Below, piece after piece: positions 14,847 to 22,646 of a DNA stretch of 24,995 nucleotides (its first letter is position 1; each line of letters begins with the position of its first letter). A program made the position numbers and the translations under genes. Origin of the DNA: a virus. A model generated the notes under the pieces. The model did no database searches. It had not been told where the DNA came from and was given only the letters and a program-made list of their open reading frames with translations. The stretch lies in the IMG/VR virus record IMGVR_UViG_3300029448_000399, positions 273 to 25,267 of that record, one strand, 5' to 3'.

Positions 14847-17800
14847 TGCTAAATAAAAGATTAATTGGTGCAGGTGCAGCAGGTGGTGCAGTAGTACCAA
14901 CTGAAAATTTTAAAATAGTTACTTATACAGGAACTGGTGCTCCTCATTCTATTACAGTAGGATTTCAACCTGACTTTGTTTGGATAAAAGATAGGAGTGG
15001 AACTGGATCGCACTCTTGGACAGATTCTACTAGAGGAGATAATTTAGTTTTACAATCCAATGAAAACTCTGCTGAAGCAAGTGGACAAATAACTTTAGAT
15101 AGTAATGGATTTACGATAGGTAATAATAATGCTTTAAGAAATTCTAGTGGTGTCGAATATGTAGCTTGGTGTTGGAAAGGTGGCGGTGGACCAACAAGCA
15201 ATAGTGACGGAAGTATAACAGGTACAGTAAATGCAAATAAAGCTGCTGGGTTTTCTGTTGTTAAATATACTGGAAGTGGATCTAGTGCTACTGTGGGACA
15301 CGGTTTAAGCTCTGCCCCAACATTAATAATTCAAAAAAGAATATCAAGTGCTTCAGATTGGTTAGCAGGAGCATCAGATTGGACAAAATATTTAGAACCA
15401 AATGGTACACCACCTTTTAGAACTGCTGCTGTTTGGAATGGAGCACCGACAAGTACGACTTTTGGAGTAATAAATAGCACAAGTACAAGTAGCGTAGATT
15501 ATATAACTTATTGTTTTGCAGATGTTGAAGGTTATCAAAAAATTGCAACCTATACTGGTAATGGCTCTACCAATGGACCGATTGTTGATGTCGGTTTTGA
15601 GCCTGCGTTTGTTTTAGTTAAAAATTTAAGTAGTACTGAACAATGGCTAATAATTGACAATACAAGAAATACAGTAAATCCTAGAAACAGTTTATTACAA
15701 ATGAATTTGAATGCTGCTGAATCTACAGAAGCAGGTGCAGTTATGAATTTTTATAGTACTGGGTTTCAATCAGTAGGTACTGGTGGTGGTGGTGGATCAG
15801 GACAAATTAATAGTAATGGCGATACTTATTTATATTGGGCAATCGCTACAGATCCTGACACAGAAGCACCAACACTTACTAATAGTTTTGATATGACAAC
15901 TTATACTGGTAATGGTAATACAAAATCTATAACACAAATAGGTTTTTCTCCTTCTTTAACTTGGACTAAAAAAAGAGACGGTGCTGATGATCAAGCGTGG
16001 TTTGATTATGTAAGAGGTGCTAATAAAGAAATATTAAGTAATTCAACAGCAGCAGAAGCTACAAAAACAGGTGCAATAAGTTCTTTTGACGCAAATGGAT
16101 TTACCACTGGTGCTAATGGTGCTCTTAATGCAAGTAACGATACATATATTTCTTGGACTTGGAAAGCAAATGATGATGTGCCAACAGTTAATGAAAATGG
16201 AAGCATAGATTCAATAGTTAGTGCAAATGCTAATGCAGGATTTAGTATTGTAAAATGGAATGGCGATGGAAGTGCTTCTGCAACTGTTGGTCACGGTCTT
16301 TCATCAAAACCAGATATGGTTATTGTAAAAGATTTAACAGACGCAGGTGGTTGGAATGTAGCTAGTGTAGGTATAGCTTCTAACGAAGGAATAAGTTTAC
16401 AATCTAATGGAGCTGCTTTTACAAGTATGGGTAACAATGGTGGTATAACTTATGGCAATTTAACTGCTACAACATTTGGGTTTGCGACTGGTGCAGTTGG
16501 TGTTGATAGTGTAAATAAAAATGGTAATTACTATATAGCATATTGTTTTCATTCAGTAACAGGATACCAAAAGTTCGGAAGTTATAGTGGAAGTGGAAGT
16601 GACAGCAATGCAATTACTGTAGGTTTTAAACCTGACTTTGTTATGGTAAAAAGAACTAATGACTCAGGTGGGTGGTTAGTATTTGACACAAAAAGAAGTA
16701 ATGGTAATCCCGTTAATGACAGATTAGAAGCAAATAATAATCAAGCTGAACAAACTAATAGTGGAGATAAGCATATTAGTATTACTGCAACAACTTTTGA
16801 AGCAAATGGATCTGATACTGAACTTAATGCAAGTGGAAGCACATATTTATATTGGGCAGTAGCACAAAATGTAACAAACAATACAACATTAGCAAGTAGC
16901 TTCGGTGCAGTATTTTATGCAGGTAGTTCAGATAGTGATTCATCAACAACAGAAAGAACAATAAGTGGTCTTGGTTTTAAACCTGATCTATTATGGATCA
17001 AGAGAACTGACGGTAGTGAAGCACATTTTTTACAAGACAATCTTAGAGGAAGTGAATATACTGTTTATTCACAATCAAATGCAGCAGAATATTTTGAAGT
17101 AAATGGTGTACAATCTTTCGATTCAGACGGATTTACTGTAGCAGGTTATAATGGTACTAATAAATATCGTGAAGCATTTGTTGGGTATGGGTGGAAAGCA
17201 GGTAATACTTGGAAATCTAACATTGATGGTAGTGGATCTAGTTTGGTAAACGCAAATACTGCAAATGGTTTTAGCATAGTAAAATATATAGGTACAAGAC
17301 CAACTGTACAAACATTAGGTCACGGATTAAATTCTGCTCCTGAGTGGATACTTATAAAAAATGTAGATACAGCAGGAGATGATTGGGAAGTTTATCATAG
17401 TGCTGTAGGTGCAACAAAGAATTTTGTATTAAACGACACAGCTGCACCTGCAACTAATTCAGGATTTATGAACGATACTGCACCAACATCAACAGTTTTT
17501 ACAGTAGGAGCAGACGCATACACAAATAGATCAGGAGATAATTTTATAGCTTATTGTTGGCATAGTGTTTCTAATTATAGTAAAATTGGAAGTTACACAG
17601 GGGACGGTAACGCAGGTAAAACTATTACTACTGGATTTAAACCTGACTGGATATTAATTAAGTCTACAGTAGGTGCTGATAACTGGAGATTGTATGATAA
17701 TTTAAGAGGTGTAAAAGAAGGTGGTTATTTAGAGCCAAATAGAACTGACGGTAACGATACAAGTAATGCACCTAATCTTACAATTACATCAACAGGTTTT

Positions 17801-18865
17801 ACAATAACAGCAGGTGGTGGATCAGTAGGAAATAATGTAAACGGTAATTTATATACATACGTTGCTTTTGCTAAAAATGCAACAAATAACAATACTCTTG
17901 CTGATAGTTTTAAAGTAAAAACTTACACTGGTAATGGTACTACACAAGAATTTGACGATATTGGTTTTAAAGCCGATCTAGTTTGGATAAAGGAGAGAGA
18001 CGGTACAAACCCACATAATATATGGGACACAACAAGAGGTGCAGGTAAACTTTTAAAAGTAAATGCTTCTGACGCTGAATCAGGTAATGCAGGAGATCTA
18101 TTAGGTTATTTTACAGATGATGGATTTCAAATTAATAGAAATTATGATGTACACTCTGCTTATGACAACACAAATTATTCAGGATCTAGTTATGTAGCGT
18201 GGGCGTGGAAAGCAGGTAATGGGTGGCAAAGTAATTTAGACGGTACAGTTCAATCATTAACTAATGCAAATACTGCAAATAGATTTTCAGTAGTCAGATA
18301 TGTAGGTAATGGATCAGCTACGACTATTGGTCACGGATTAGGATATGCACCAACTTTTATGATTGTTAAAACATTAGAAAGTTCAGCAAAGTGGAGAGTT
18401 TATCATTCAGTACTAGGTGGTACAAAAGCATTAAATTTAAATGACAGTTATGGTCAAGGAGTATCAGCAAATTATTGGAATGACACAGCACCTACTACAT
18501 CTGTATTTAGTGTAGGTGCAGATCTTTCAGTAAATGGAGAATCGCATATTGCTTATTGTTGGAATGATGTTACAGGGTACAGTAAGTTTGGATCATATAC
18601 TGGTAATGGAAATAGCACAGGACCGTCTGTTGATGTTGGGTTTAAGCCTGACTTTGTAATGATAAAAAGATATGATGGTGTTTCAAACTGGAATATATAT
18701 GATAGCGTTAGAAATAGTCAGCCATTATATCCTAACTTAAGTAATGCAGAAGGGGGAAGTCAAGCTATTAATTATATAACATCAGGATTTCAACCAGCTT
18801 ATGCAGGTGGTGATTTAAATGAAAATGGTGGAAATTATGTATATATGGCATTTAAAATGAATTAA
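14846..18865 (+). CDS. Giant tail fibre/spike protein with A-B-C modular repeats (DUF7483-like)
   Basis: A 1339-residue protein built from twelve related beta-rich modules of about 110 residues. Three module types alternate in strict order. Type A has YTGNG, F.PDLVWIK.R, RG, and ends with a YVAW.WK motif. Type B has FSIVKY.G.G and VGHGL..AP, and ends with YIAYC. Type C has YQK.G.YTGNG, GFKPDFVMIKR and ends with YLYWA or YVYMA. A begins near residues 22, 348, 684 and 1020; B near 135, 464, 807 and 1145; C near 228, 572, 909 and 1244. The modules resemble the DUF7483-like repeats of marine phage fibres. Receptor or glycan binding is inferred. Its start overlaps the chaperone stop (TAATG). Confidence 0.75.
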   Translation: MLNKRLIGAGAAGGAVVPTENFKIVTYTGTGAPHSITVGFQPDFVWIKDRSGTGSHSWTDSTRGDNLVLQSNENSAEASGQITLDSNGFTIGNNNALRNSSGVEYVAWCWKGGGGPTSNSDGSITGTVNANKAAGFSVVKYTGSGSSATVGHGLSSAPTLIIQKRISSASDWLAGASDWTKYLEPNGTPPFRTAAVWNGAPTSTTFGVINSTSTSSVDYITYCFADVEGYQKIATYTGNGSTNGPIVDVGFEPAFVLVKNLSSTEQWLIIDNTRNTVNPRNSLLQMNLNAAESTEAGAVMNFYSTGFQSVGTGGGGGSGQINSNGDTYLYWAIATDPDTEAPTLTNSFDMTTYTGNGNTKSITQIGFSPSLTWTKKRDGADDQAWFDYVRGANKEILSNSTAAEATKTGAISSFDANGFTTGANGALNASNDTYISWTWKANDDVPTVNENGSIDSIVSANANAGFSIVKWNGDGSASATVGHGLSSKPDMVIVKDLTDAGGWNVASVGIASNEGISLQSNGAAFTSMGNNGGITYGNLTATTFGFATGAVGVDSVNKNGNYYIAYCFHSVTGYQKFGSYSGSGSDSNAITVGFKPDFVMVKRTNDSGGWLVFDTKRSNGNPVNDRLEANNNQAEQTNSGDKHISITATTFEANGSDTELNASGSTYLYWAVAQNVTNNTTLASSFGAVFYAGSSDSDSSTTERTISGLGFKPDLLWIKRTDGSEAHFLQDNLRGSEYTVYSQSNAAEYFEVNGVQSFDSDGFTVAGYNGTNKYREAFVGYGWKAGNTWKSNIDGSGSSLVNANTANGFSIVKYIGTRPTVQTLGHGLNSAPEWILIKNVDTAGDDWEVYHSAVGATKNFVLNDTAAPATNSGFMNDTAPTSTVFTVGADAYTNRSGDNFIAYCWHSVSNYSKIGSYTGDGNAGKTITTGFKPDWILIKSTVGADNWRLYDNLRGVKEGGYLEPNRTDGNDTSNAPNLTITSTGFTITAGGGSVGNNVNGNLYTYVAFAKNATNNNTLADSFKVKTYTGNGTTQEFDDIGFKADLVWIKERDGTNPHNIWDTTRGAGKLLKVNASDAESGNAGDLLGYFTDDGFQINRNYDVHSAYDNTNYSGSSYVAWAWKAGNGWQSNLDGTVQSLTNANTANRFSVVRYVGNGSATTIGHGLGYAPTFMIVKTLESSAKWRVYHSVLGGTKALNLNDSYGQGVSANYWNDTAPTTSVFSVGADLSVNGESHIAYCWNDVTGYSKFGSYTGNGNSTGPSVDVGFKPDFVMIKRYDGVSNWNIYDSVRNSQPLYPNLSNAEGGSQAINYITSGFQPAYAGGDLNENGGNYVYMAFKMN
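14909..18865 (+). repeat. Four tandem A-B-C super-repeats of about 1 kb
   Basis: The module order A-B-C recurs four times with starts about 326-336 codons apart. Sequence differs between copies by far more than recent duplication would allow, yet each module keeps its type-specific motifs. The period of three modules suggests the triplet, not the single module, was the unit last duplicated. Confidence 0.7.
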
Positions 18866-18878
18866 AAAAATAGAAATA

Positions 18879-19028
18879 ATGAATAATGGATTTGAACCTA
18901 CATTGTTAGGGATAGTAACTTTAGTAATTACAGTATCAGATATAAATTCTGTATTGCAAGGTCTACTAATTATAGCGACTTTAGTTTACACGATAATTAA
19001 GATCGTACAGCTATTAAAGAAAAAATAA
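18879..19028 (+). CDS. 49-residue two-helix membrane protein, holin-like
   Basis: A short ORF 13 bases after the fibre gene. It encodes MNNGFEPTLLGIVTLVITV, a short SDINSVLQG turn, then LLIIATLVYTIIKIVQL and a KKK end: two hydrophobic helices with a positive C-terminus. That is the usual design of a small class II holin, and the endolysin gene is less than 200 bases downstream. A second holin candidate lies after the endolysin, so this one might be an antiholin or another inner-membrane partner. No named family assigned. Confidence 0.55.
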   Translation: MNNGFEPTLLGIVTLVITVSDINSVLQGLLIIATLVYTIIKIVQLLKKK

Positions 19029-19052
19029 TTAACTTTAATAAAAATAAATATT

Positions 19053-19202
19053 ATGAAAAACTTTTTAAATAAAATTTGGGAAGGTATTAAAGAGGCGTTT
19101 TGGGCTCAAGTACCTTATATAATTTACTCAACAGTATGGTTATTTTTAACTATGTTTTGGGCAACGGTATTCTTAAAGTGGTTTATGAATAAATATTACT
19201 AA
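19053..19202 (+). CDS. 49-residue aromatic membrane protein next to the endolysin
   Basis: An ORF starting 24 bases after the previous small gene and ending one base before the endolysin ATG. An amphipathic start (MKNFLNKIWEGIKEAFWAQ) leads into a Trp/Phe/Tyr-rich membrane segment (VPYIIYSTVWLFLTMFWATV) and a basic end. It could be a second holin subunit, an antiholin or a pinholin. Its tight spacing in the lysis cluster is the main evidence that it is a real gene. I do not recognise a family. Confidence 0.5.
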   Translation: MKNFLNKIWEGIKEAFWAQVPYIIYSTVWLFLTMFWATVFLKWFMNKYY

Positions 19203-19203
19203 A

Positions 19204-19779
19204 ATGAAACTATCACAAAACTTAACATTAGCAGAAGCGTGTAGATCTGAAACTGCAAAGCGTAAAGGAATAGATAATACGCCAAGTGGATCTATATTAG
19301 ACAATTTAAAACTTACAGCAGAAAAATTATTTCAACCTATACGAGATCATTTTAAAAAACCTATATATGTATCAAGTATGTATCGTTGCGAACGATTAAA
19401 CAGTTTAGTAGGTGGAGTATCACACAGTAAACATATAACTGGGCAAGCTATCGATATAGATAATGATACAACAGACGTTTCTAACAAAGACATATTTAAT
19501 TACATAAAAGACAACTTAGATTTTGATGTATTAATATGGGAATTCGGTGATGACAAACCTAATTGGGTGCATTGTACTTATGTAGAAGGTTTAAACAGAA
19601 AACAAGTTTATCGTAATTCTATAGAAGAAGGTATGCAAATGTATACAGAGCCGAAAGTTGCACAACCTAAAAAAGTAAAATATGAGCAAAAACCGAAAAA
19701 AGTTCAAGGAAACAAAACTGGGAAAGTTCCTGCTAGGGAAATCAGGGGTGTTTCAGACATTAGCAGAGACGATTCCTGA
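19204..19779 (+). CDS. Endolysin, M15-type peptidoglycan peptidase
   Basis: A 191-residue protein with the Peptidase_M15_3-type zinc peptidase core over residues 1-130. The zinc ligands are visible: His77 and Asp84 in SHSKHITGQAIDID, and His123 in NWVHC, with a likely catalytic Asp/Glu before it. Such enzymes cut peptide cross-links in peptidoglycan and act as phage endolysins. There is no signal peptide, so it needs a holin to reach the wall; candidates lie on both sides. Residues from about 160 on form a Lys/Arg-rich tail with low complexity that is overlapped in another frame by the holin gene, so that tail may exist only because of the overlap. Confidence 0.8.
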   Translation: MKLSQNLTLAEACRSETAKRKGIDNTPSGSILDNLKLTAEKLFQPIRDHFKKPIYVSSMYRCERLNSLVGGVSHSKHITGQAIDIDNDTTDVSNKDIFNYIKDNLDFDVLIWEFGDDKPNWVHCTYVEGLNRKQVYRNSIEEGMQMYTEPKVAQPKKVKYEQKPKKVQGNKTGKVPAREIRGVSDISRDDS

Positions 19780-20098
19780 CAAAGGGGTTTTAGGCGTTTT
19801 AAAGAACTTAATTATTACGGACGATAGTTTACCTAAAACAGACAAAGAAACTGCTTTAAAGATGTTAGAAATCGAAATAGAGGAACTTGACGCTGTAACT
19901 AGAAGATGGGAAGCAGATTTAATGTCAGATTCTTGGCTTAGTAAAAATGTTAGACCAATATCACTAGTATTTCTAACTTTAGTTTATGCAACAGGTTTTT
20001 TTATGGAATACGATCTAAATATTATAAATCAACTTATGCTTTTAGTTTATGGTGCATACTTTGGAAGTCGTGGGTTGGAAAAGATTCGAAAACTTTAG
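19682..20098 (+). CDS. 3TM-type holin-like protein
   Basis: A 138-residue protein starting 98 bases inside the endolysin gene in another frame. The N-terminal half is charged and helical (KTDKETALKMLEIEIEELDAVTRRWEAD). It is followed by SDSWLSKNVRPISLVFLTLV and NIINQLMLLVYGAYFGSRGLEKI, two hydrophobic helices at about residues 92-132. The motif RWEADLMSDSWLSKNVRP resembles the Holin_3TMs family. Holins form inner-membrane lesions that release the endolysin. It is the last gene before the palindromic spacer, so it closes the late block. Confidence 0.7.
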   Translation: MSKNRKKFKETKLGKFLLGKSGVFQTLAETIPDKGVLGVLKNLIITDDSLPKTDKETALKMLEIEIEELDAVTRRWEADLMSDSWLSKNVRPISLVFLTLVYATGFFMEYDLNIINQLMLLVYGAYFGSRGLEKIRKL

Positions 20099-20104
20099 TA
20101 TTAT

Positions 20105-20157
20105 ATTGTAATTTTATTATATTATAATTATACAATATTGTACAATTACTATATAGT
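20105..20157 (+). promoter_or_regulatory. Cluster of palindromes, operator candidate
   Basis: The 78-bp spacer between holin and NinG holds overlapping perfect palindromes: TACAATATTGTA (20131-20142), ATTGTACAAT (20137-20146) and ACTATATAGT (20148-20157). A further ATTGTA at 20105 forms a wider inverted repeat with TACAAT at 20131. Four half-sites of one sequence in 42 bp suggest binding of a dimeric regulator. There is no GC stem, so it is not a terminator. Confidence 0.5.
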
Positions 20158-20167
20158 ATTATGTTTA
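20138..20167 (+). promoter_or_regulatory. Bacteroidetes-type promoter candidate before NinG
   Basis: TTG at 20138-20140 and TATGTTTA at 20160-20167 are 19 bp apart, close to the Bacteroidetes -33 TTG and -7 TAnnTTTG elements. Transcription would start just before the ATG at 20177. The palindromes overlap it. A weak match in A+T-rich DNA, so tentative. Confidence 0.4.
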
Positions 20168-20176
20168 TAGTGTGTT

Positions 20177-20569
20177 ATGCGTAGAAAACTTATTAAAAAA
20201 ATTGACAGAATATTTAGTAAGTATATCCGACTAAAACACGCTGATCACGCAGGTAATTGCACCTGTATTACTTGTGGTAAAAAAGCTAAATGGGATAGTG
20301 GACAAATACACGCAGGACATTTTGTTAGTAGAAGATATTTAGTTACAAGGTTTGACGAAACTAATGTTTATCCTCAATGTGCGTACTGTAATAATTGGCT
20401 TCAGGGGAATCAGTATACTTTTGGAAAAGCAATTGACAGAATACACGGAGAAGGTACTGCAGATGATTTAATGATACTATCAAAGAAAACAATTAAGATC
20501 GAAAACTACGAATTAGAAGATATTTTTTGCAAAATTAAAGATGGTTTATTAACTTTATCAAATAAATAA
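20177..20569 (+). CDS. ninG: NinG/Rap-like recombination nuclease
   Basis: A 130-residue protein matching the NinG family, known from lambda as Rap, a nuclease acting on branched recombination intermediates. The metal-binding cysteine and histidine pairs are all present: Cys30-x2-Cys33, His45-x2-His48 (HAGHFVSRR) and Cys68-x2-Cys71-Asn72. This is the HNH-like core. The following WLQGNQYTF and the C-terminal DDLMILSKK region also fit. It is the first gene after the palindromic spacer and opens the DNA metabolism block. It may resolve recombination or replication intermediates before packaging. Confidence 0.85.
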   Translation: MRRKLIKKIDRIFSKYIRLKHADHAGNCTCITCGKKAKWDSGQIHAGHFVSRRYLVTRFDETNVYPQCAYCNNWLQGNQYTFGKAIDRIHGEGTADDLMILSKKTIKIENYELEDIFCKIKDGLLTLSNK

Positions 20570-20587
20570 CACAAAAATAATATCATT

Positions 20588-20905
20588 ATGAGTATCGAAA
20601 ACACGATTACAAATACAAAAACAGTCGCTGATAGTTTCGTAAACGACCAACTAATATGGCGCAGAGAACGTATAGAAACATTAACAAGAGAAATAAAAGA
20701 TCTTAAAGAGCAAAACAATCAATTAAGACAATTATTTACAAACGAAGTAGATTTCGTTAAGTTAATGAAAGGTTGCATAGAAGATTTATTACAAATAGAA
20801 GGTGCAAACGAATTAGATTCTGCTAAAAAAGCAATGGAACAAATAGACAGACATATTTATAGTCAGGAACAGTATATAATTCGTAACTTTTTAAACAAAA
20901 AATAA
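20588..20905 (+). CDS. Coiled-coil protein of unknown function
   Basis: A 105-residue, charged, helical protein. Residues 25-50 (WRRERIETLTREIKDLKEQNN and after) show heptad spacing of Leu and Ile and should form a coiled coil. The rest is helical with KLMKGCIEDLLQIEGANELDSAKKAMEQIDRHI. It shares one base with the next gene start (TAATG), so the pair is likely co-translated. No domain is recognised; its place among replication genes suggests a partner or accessory protein. Confidence 0.5.
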   Translation: MSIENTITNTKTVADSFVNDQLIWRRERIETLTREIKDLKEQNNQLRQLFTNEVDFVKLMKGCIEDLLQIEGANELDSAKKAMEQIDRHIYSQEQYIIRNFLNKK

Positions 20906-21450
20906 TGGCACTAGCAATAAACGAAGAAAGAAAAGCTACTATAGATTGGATCGAAGAAGGCAAGATTTGGTCAGGAGCAGACAATACATCTATGAAAGAA
21001 CATAGAGTATCATTTAAAAACGGTGACATAGCAGTATTTAATTATCCTGCAAGTAAAGTTTATCCTTTTCAAAAAGGTGATGTAGTTACATATTTATTAA
21101 ATGAACGAGAAGATAAGTTCACAAAAAAAGTTAAACAAAACGGAAAACAAATGAAAAAAGTAGAAGAACAACCACCTGCACCTACAGCAAGTACACAAAA
21201 TAATGTATCTTTAACACAACAACAAAGTATTGCATTATCTGTTGCTAGTAAATTAGGTTTCGAAACTGTAACATCAACACCTTGGCAAGAAACATTAAAA
21301 ATAAAAGCTAAGAAAGATCAAATACAGAAAGACGAAACACCTGATACAGCGTCAGCTAGATTACAAGCAGAAGCACAACAGAAATTATTAACGTCTATTG
21401 CGCAGATATCGATTGCATACTATAATCTATTAACAACTAAACCACAATAA
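20905..21450 (+). CDS. Unrecognised replication-region protein
   Basis: A 181-residue protein with two parts. Residues 1-80 are beta-rich (WIEEGKIWSGADN, EHRVSFKNGDIAVFNYPA, FQKGDVVTYLLNERED) and could be a small barrel such as an OB-type fold. A Pro/Ala/Thr linker (about 88-100) leads to a helical, Ala/Gln-rich C-terminus (QQQSIALSVASKLG, ARLQAEAQQKLLTSIAQISIAYYN). Starts at a TAATG junction and ends two bases before the SSB-tail gene. The neighbourhood makes nucleic acid binding plausible, but there is no decisive motif. Confidence 0.45.
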   Translation: MALAINEERKATIDWIEEGKIWSGADNTSMKEHRVSFKNGDIAVFNYPASKVYPFQKGDVVTYLLNEREDKFTKKVKQNGKQMKKVEEQPPAPTASTQNNVSLTQQQSIALSVASKLGFETVTSTPWQETLKIKAKKDQIQKDETPDTASARLQAEAQQKLLTSIAQISIAYYNLLTTKPQ

Positions 21451-21451
21451 G

Positions 21452-21745
21452 ATGGCACAGAAAACAGATACAGTATTTATAAACGGTCTTTACACATATC
21501 TAAATGATAAAAGTTTTATAGTCTGCAAAAGCAGTCTAAACGTAGAGAAATTTTTAGAACAATTAAAAGATCCTGATGTACAAAAACACATTAGAGAAAA
21601 CGAAGGTTACTTAAAATTTGTTACAATGCTTGGAAAGTCAGGCAAACCATATAGCAAATTAGAAAACAATAATTACAAAGAAGTAACAAGCAAGGAACAC
21701 AGTCCTGATCGAAATTCTACAGACGATGACGGACTACCGTTCTAA
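21452..21745 (+). CDS. Small protein with SSB-like acidic C-terminal tail
   Basis: A 97-residue protein. The first ~70 residues have short beta and helix segments (VFINGLYTYLND, FIVCKSSLNVEKFLEQL, GYLKFVTMLGKSGKPYSKLEN). Then comes a polar linker and the ending STDDDGLPF. This ending closely matches the acidic tip of bacterial single-stranded DNA-binding proteins (DDDIPF in E. coli), which recruits replication and repair proteins. The body is shorter than a standard OB-fold SSB and I cannot confirm the fold. The last 20 bases also encode the start of the helicase gene, so the two are physically linked. Confidence 0.6.
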   Translation: MAQKTDTVFINGLYTYLNDKSFIVCKSSLNVEKFLEQLKDPDVQKHIRENEGYLKFVTMLGKSGKPYSKLENNNYKEVTSKEHSPDRNSTDDDGLPF

Positions 21746-22646
21746 TACAGTCTCTTTAAAATCTCAAGTTAGTAGACTAAATGATATTCGTAATGGAAAG
21801 ATAAAAGAAGGTTTACGACTTGGGATTGATGAGATAGACGAGTACTGGAGATTTAAATTTAACAGTTTTAATCTAGTACTTGGACACGCTTCAACAGGAA
21901 AAACTACAACACTACTTTATTTATTGCTTTTATATGCACGTAAGTACGGACTTAAATTTTTAATTTATAGTGCAGAAAACGAAGCATCAAGTATTAGTAA
22001 AAAACTTTGTGAGTTTCTTGTTGGATTACCATTTAATAAAATAGAACAAAATGTTTGGAAAGAAAAGATTGAATGGATACACGAACACTTTAGATATATT
22101 GACATAGACGAAACTTTTACATCTAGCGAATTGCTTACAAAAGCAGAAGTAATTAAAAACGAATTCGACTTTCACGGTTTTGTTATAGATCCATATAATT
22201 CATTAGTTAGAGACAGAGAGTTAATGAGATCATACGGATCACACGAGTACGACTATGCAATAATGTCAGATATGCGACTATTTACAAGACGAAATAAATG
22301 TTCGATCTATTTAGTAACACACGCTGTTACAGAAGCACTAAGACATAAACACCCTAACGGACATAAATTTGAAGGATATATACAACCCCCTAGTGCAGGA
22401 TCTGCAGAAGGTGGTGGGAAGTTCTTAAATAAAAGCGACAATTTTATGATTTTGCATAGAATGACAAACCACCCTGAATTATGGACACATACATATATAG
22501 CTATAATTAAGATAAAAGAGATCGATAGCGGTGGCAGACCAACACCATTAGATAATCCCATAGAATTAAAATCACTACCTAACAATGTAGGTTTTAGTTT
22601 AAATAGCAGAAATTTATTACATTTGGTAAAAAAGATTGATTCTTGA
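21726..22646 (+). CDS. DnaB-like replicative helicase / RecA-fold ATPase
   Basis: A 306-residue RecA-fold ATPase. Walker A is GHASTGKT at residues 53-60. The catalytic glutamate is probably Glu84 in SAENE, Walker B ends at Asp155 in HGFVIDPYN, and a sensor-like LVTHAVTEALRH lies near residue 200. The PPSAGSAEGGGKFLNKSDNFMILHR stretch matches the late DnaB motif region. It contains only the C-terminal helicase domain; the N-terminal primase-binding domain of DnaB is missing, as in many phage helicases. No primase gene is seen nearby. It overlaps the SSB-tail gene by 20 bases and the sigma-like gene by 11, so the three are probably translated together. Confidence 0.75.
   Translation: MTDYRSNTVSLKSQVSRLNDIRNGKIKEGLRLGIDEIDEYWRFKFNSFNLVLGHASTGKTTTLLYLLLLYARKYGLKFLIYSAENEASSISKKLCEFLVGLPFNKIEQNVWKEKIEWIHEHFRYIDIDETFTSSELLTKAEVIKNEFDFHGFVIDPYNSLVRDRELMRSYGSHEYDYAIMSDMRLFTRRNKCSIYLVTHAVTEALRHKHPNGHKFEGYIQPPSAGSAEGGGKFLNKSDNFMILHRMTNHPELWTHTYIAIIKIKEIDSGGRPTPLDNPIELKSLPNNVGFSLNSRNLLHLVKKIDS

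Noticed and set aside
20099-20130. A+T-rich stretch after the holin as a terminator
   Set aside because: Possible stems have no GC pairs and there is no T-run directly after one; operator or promoter is the better reading.
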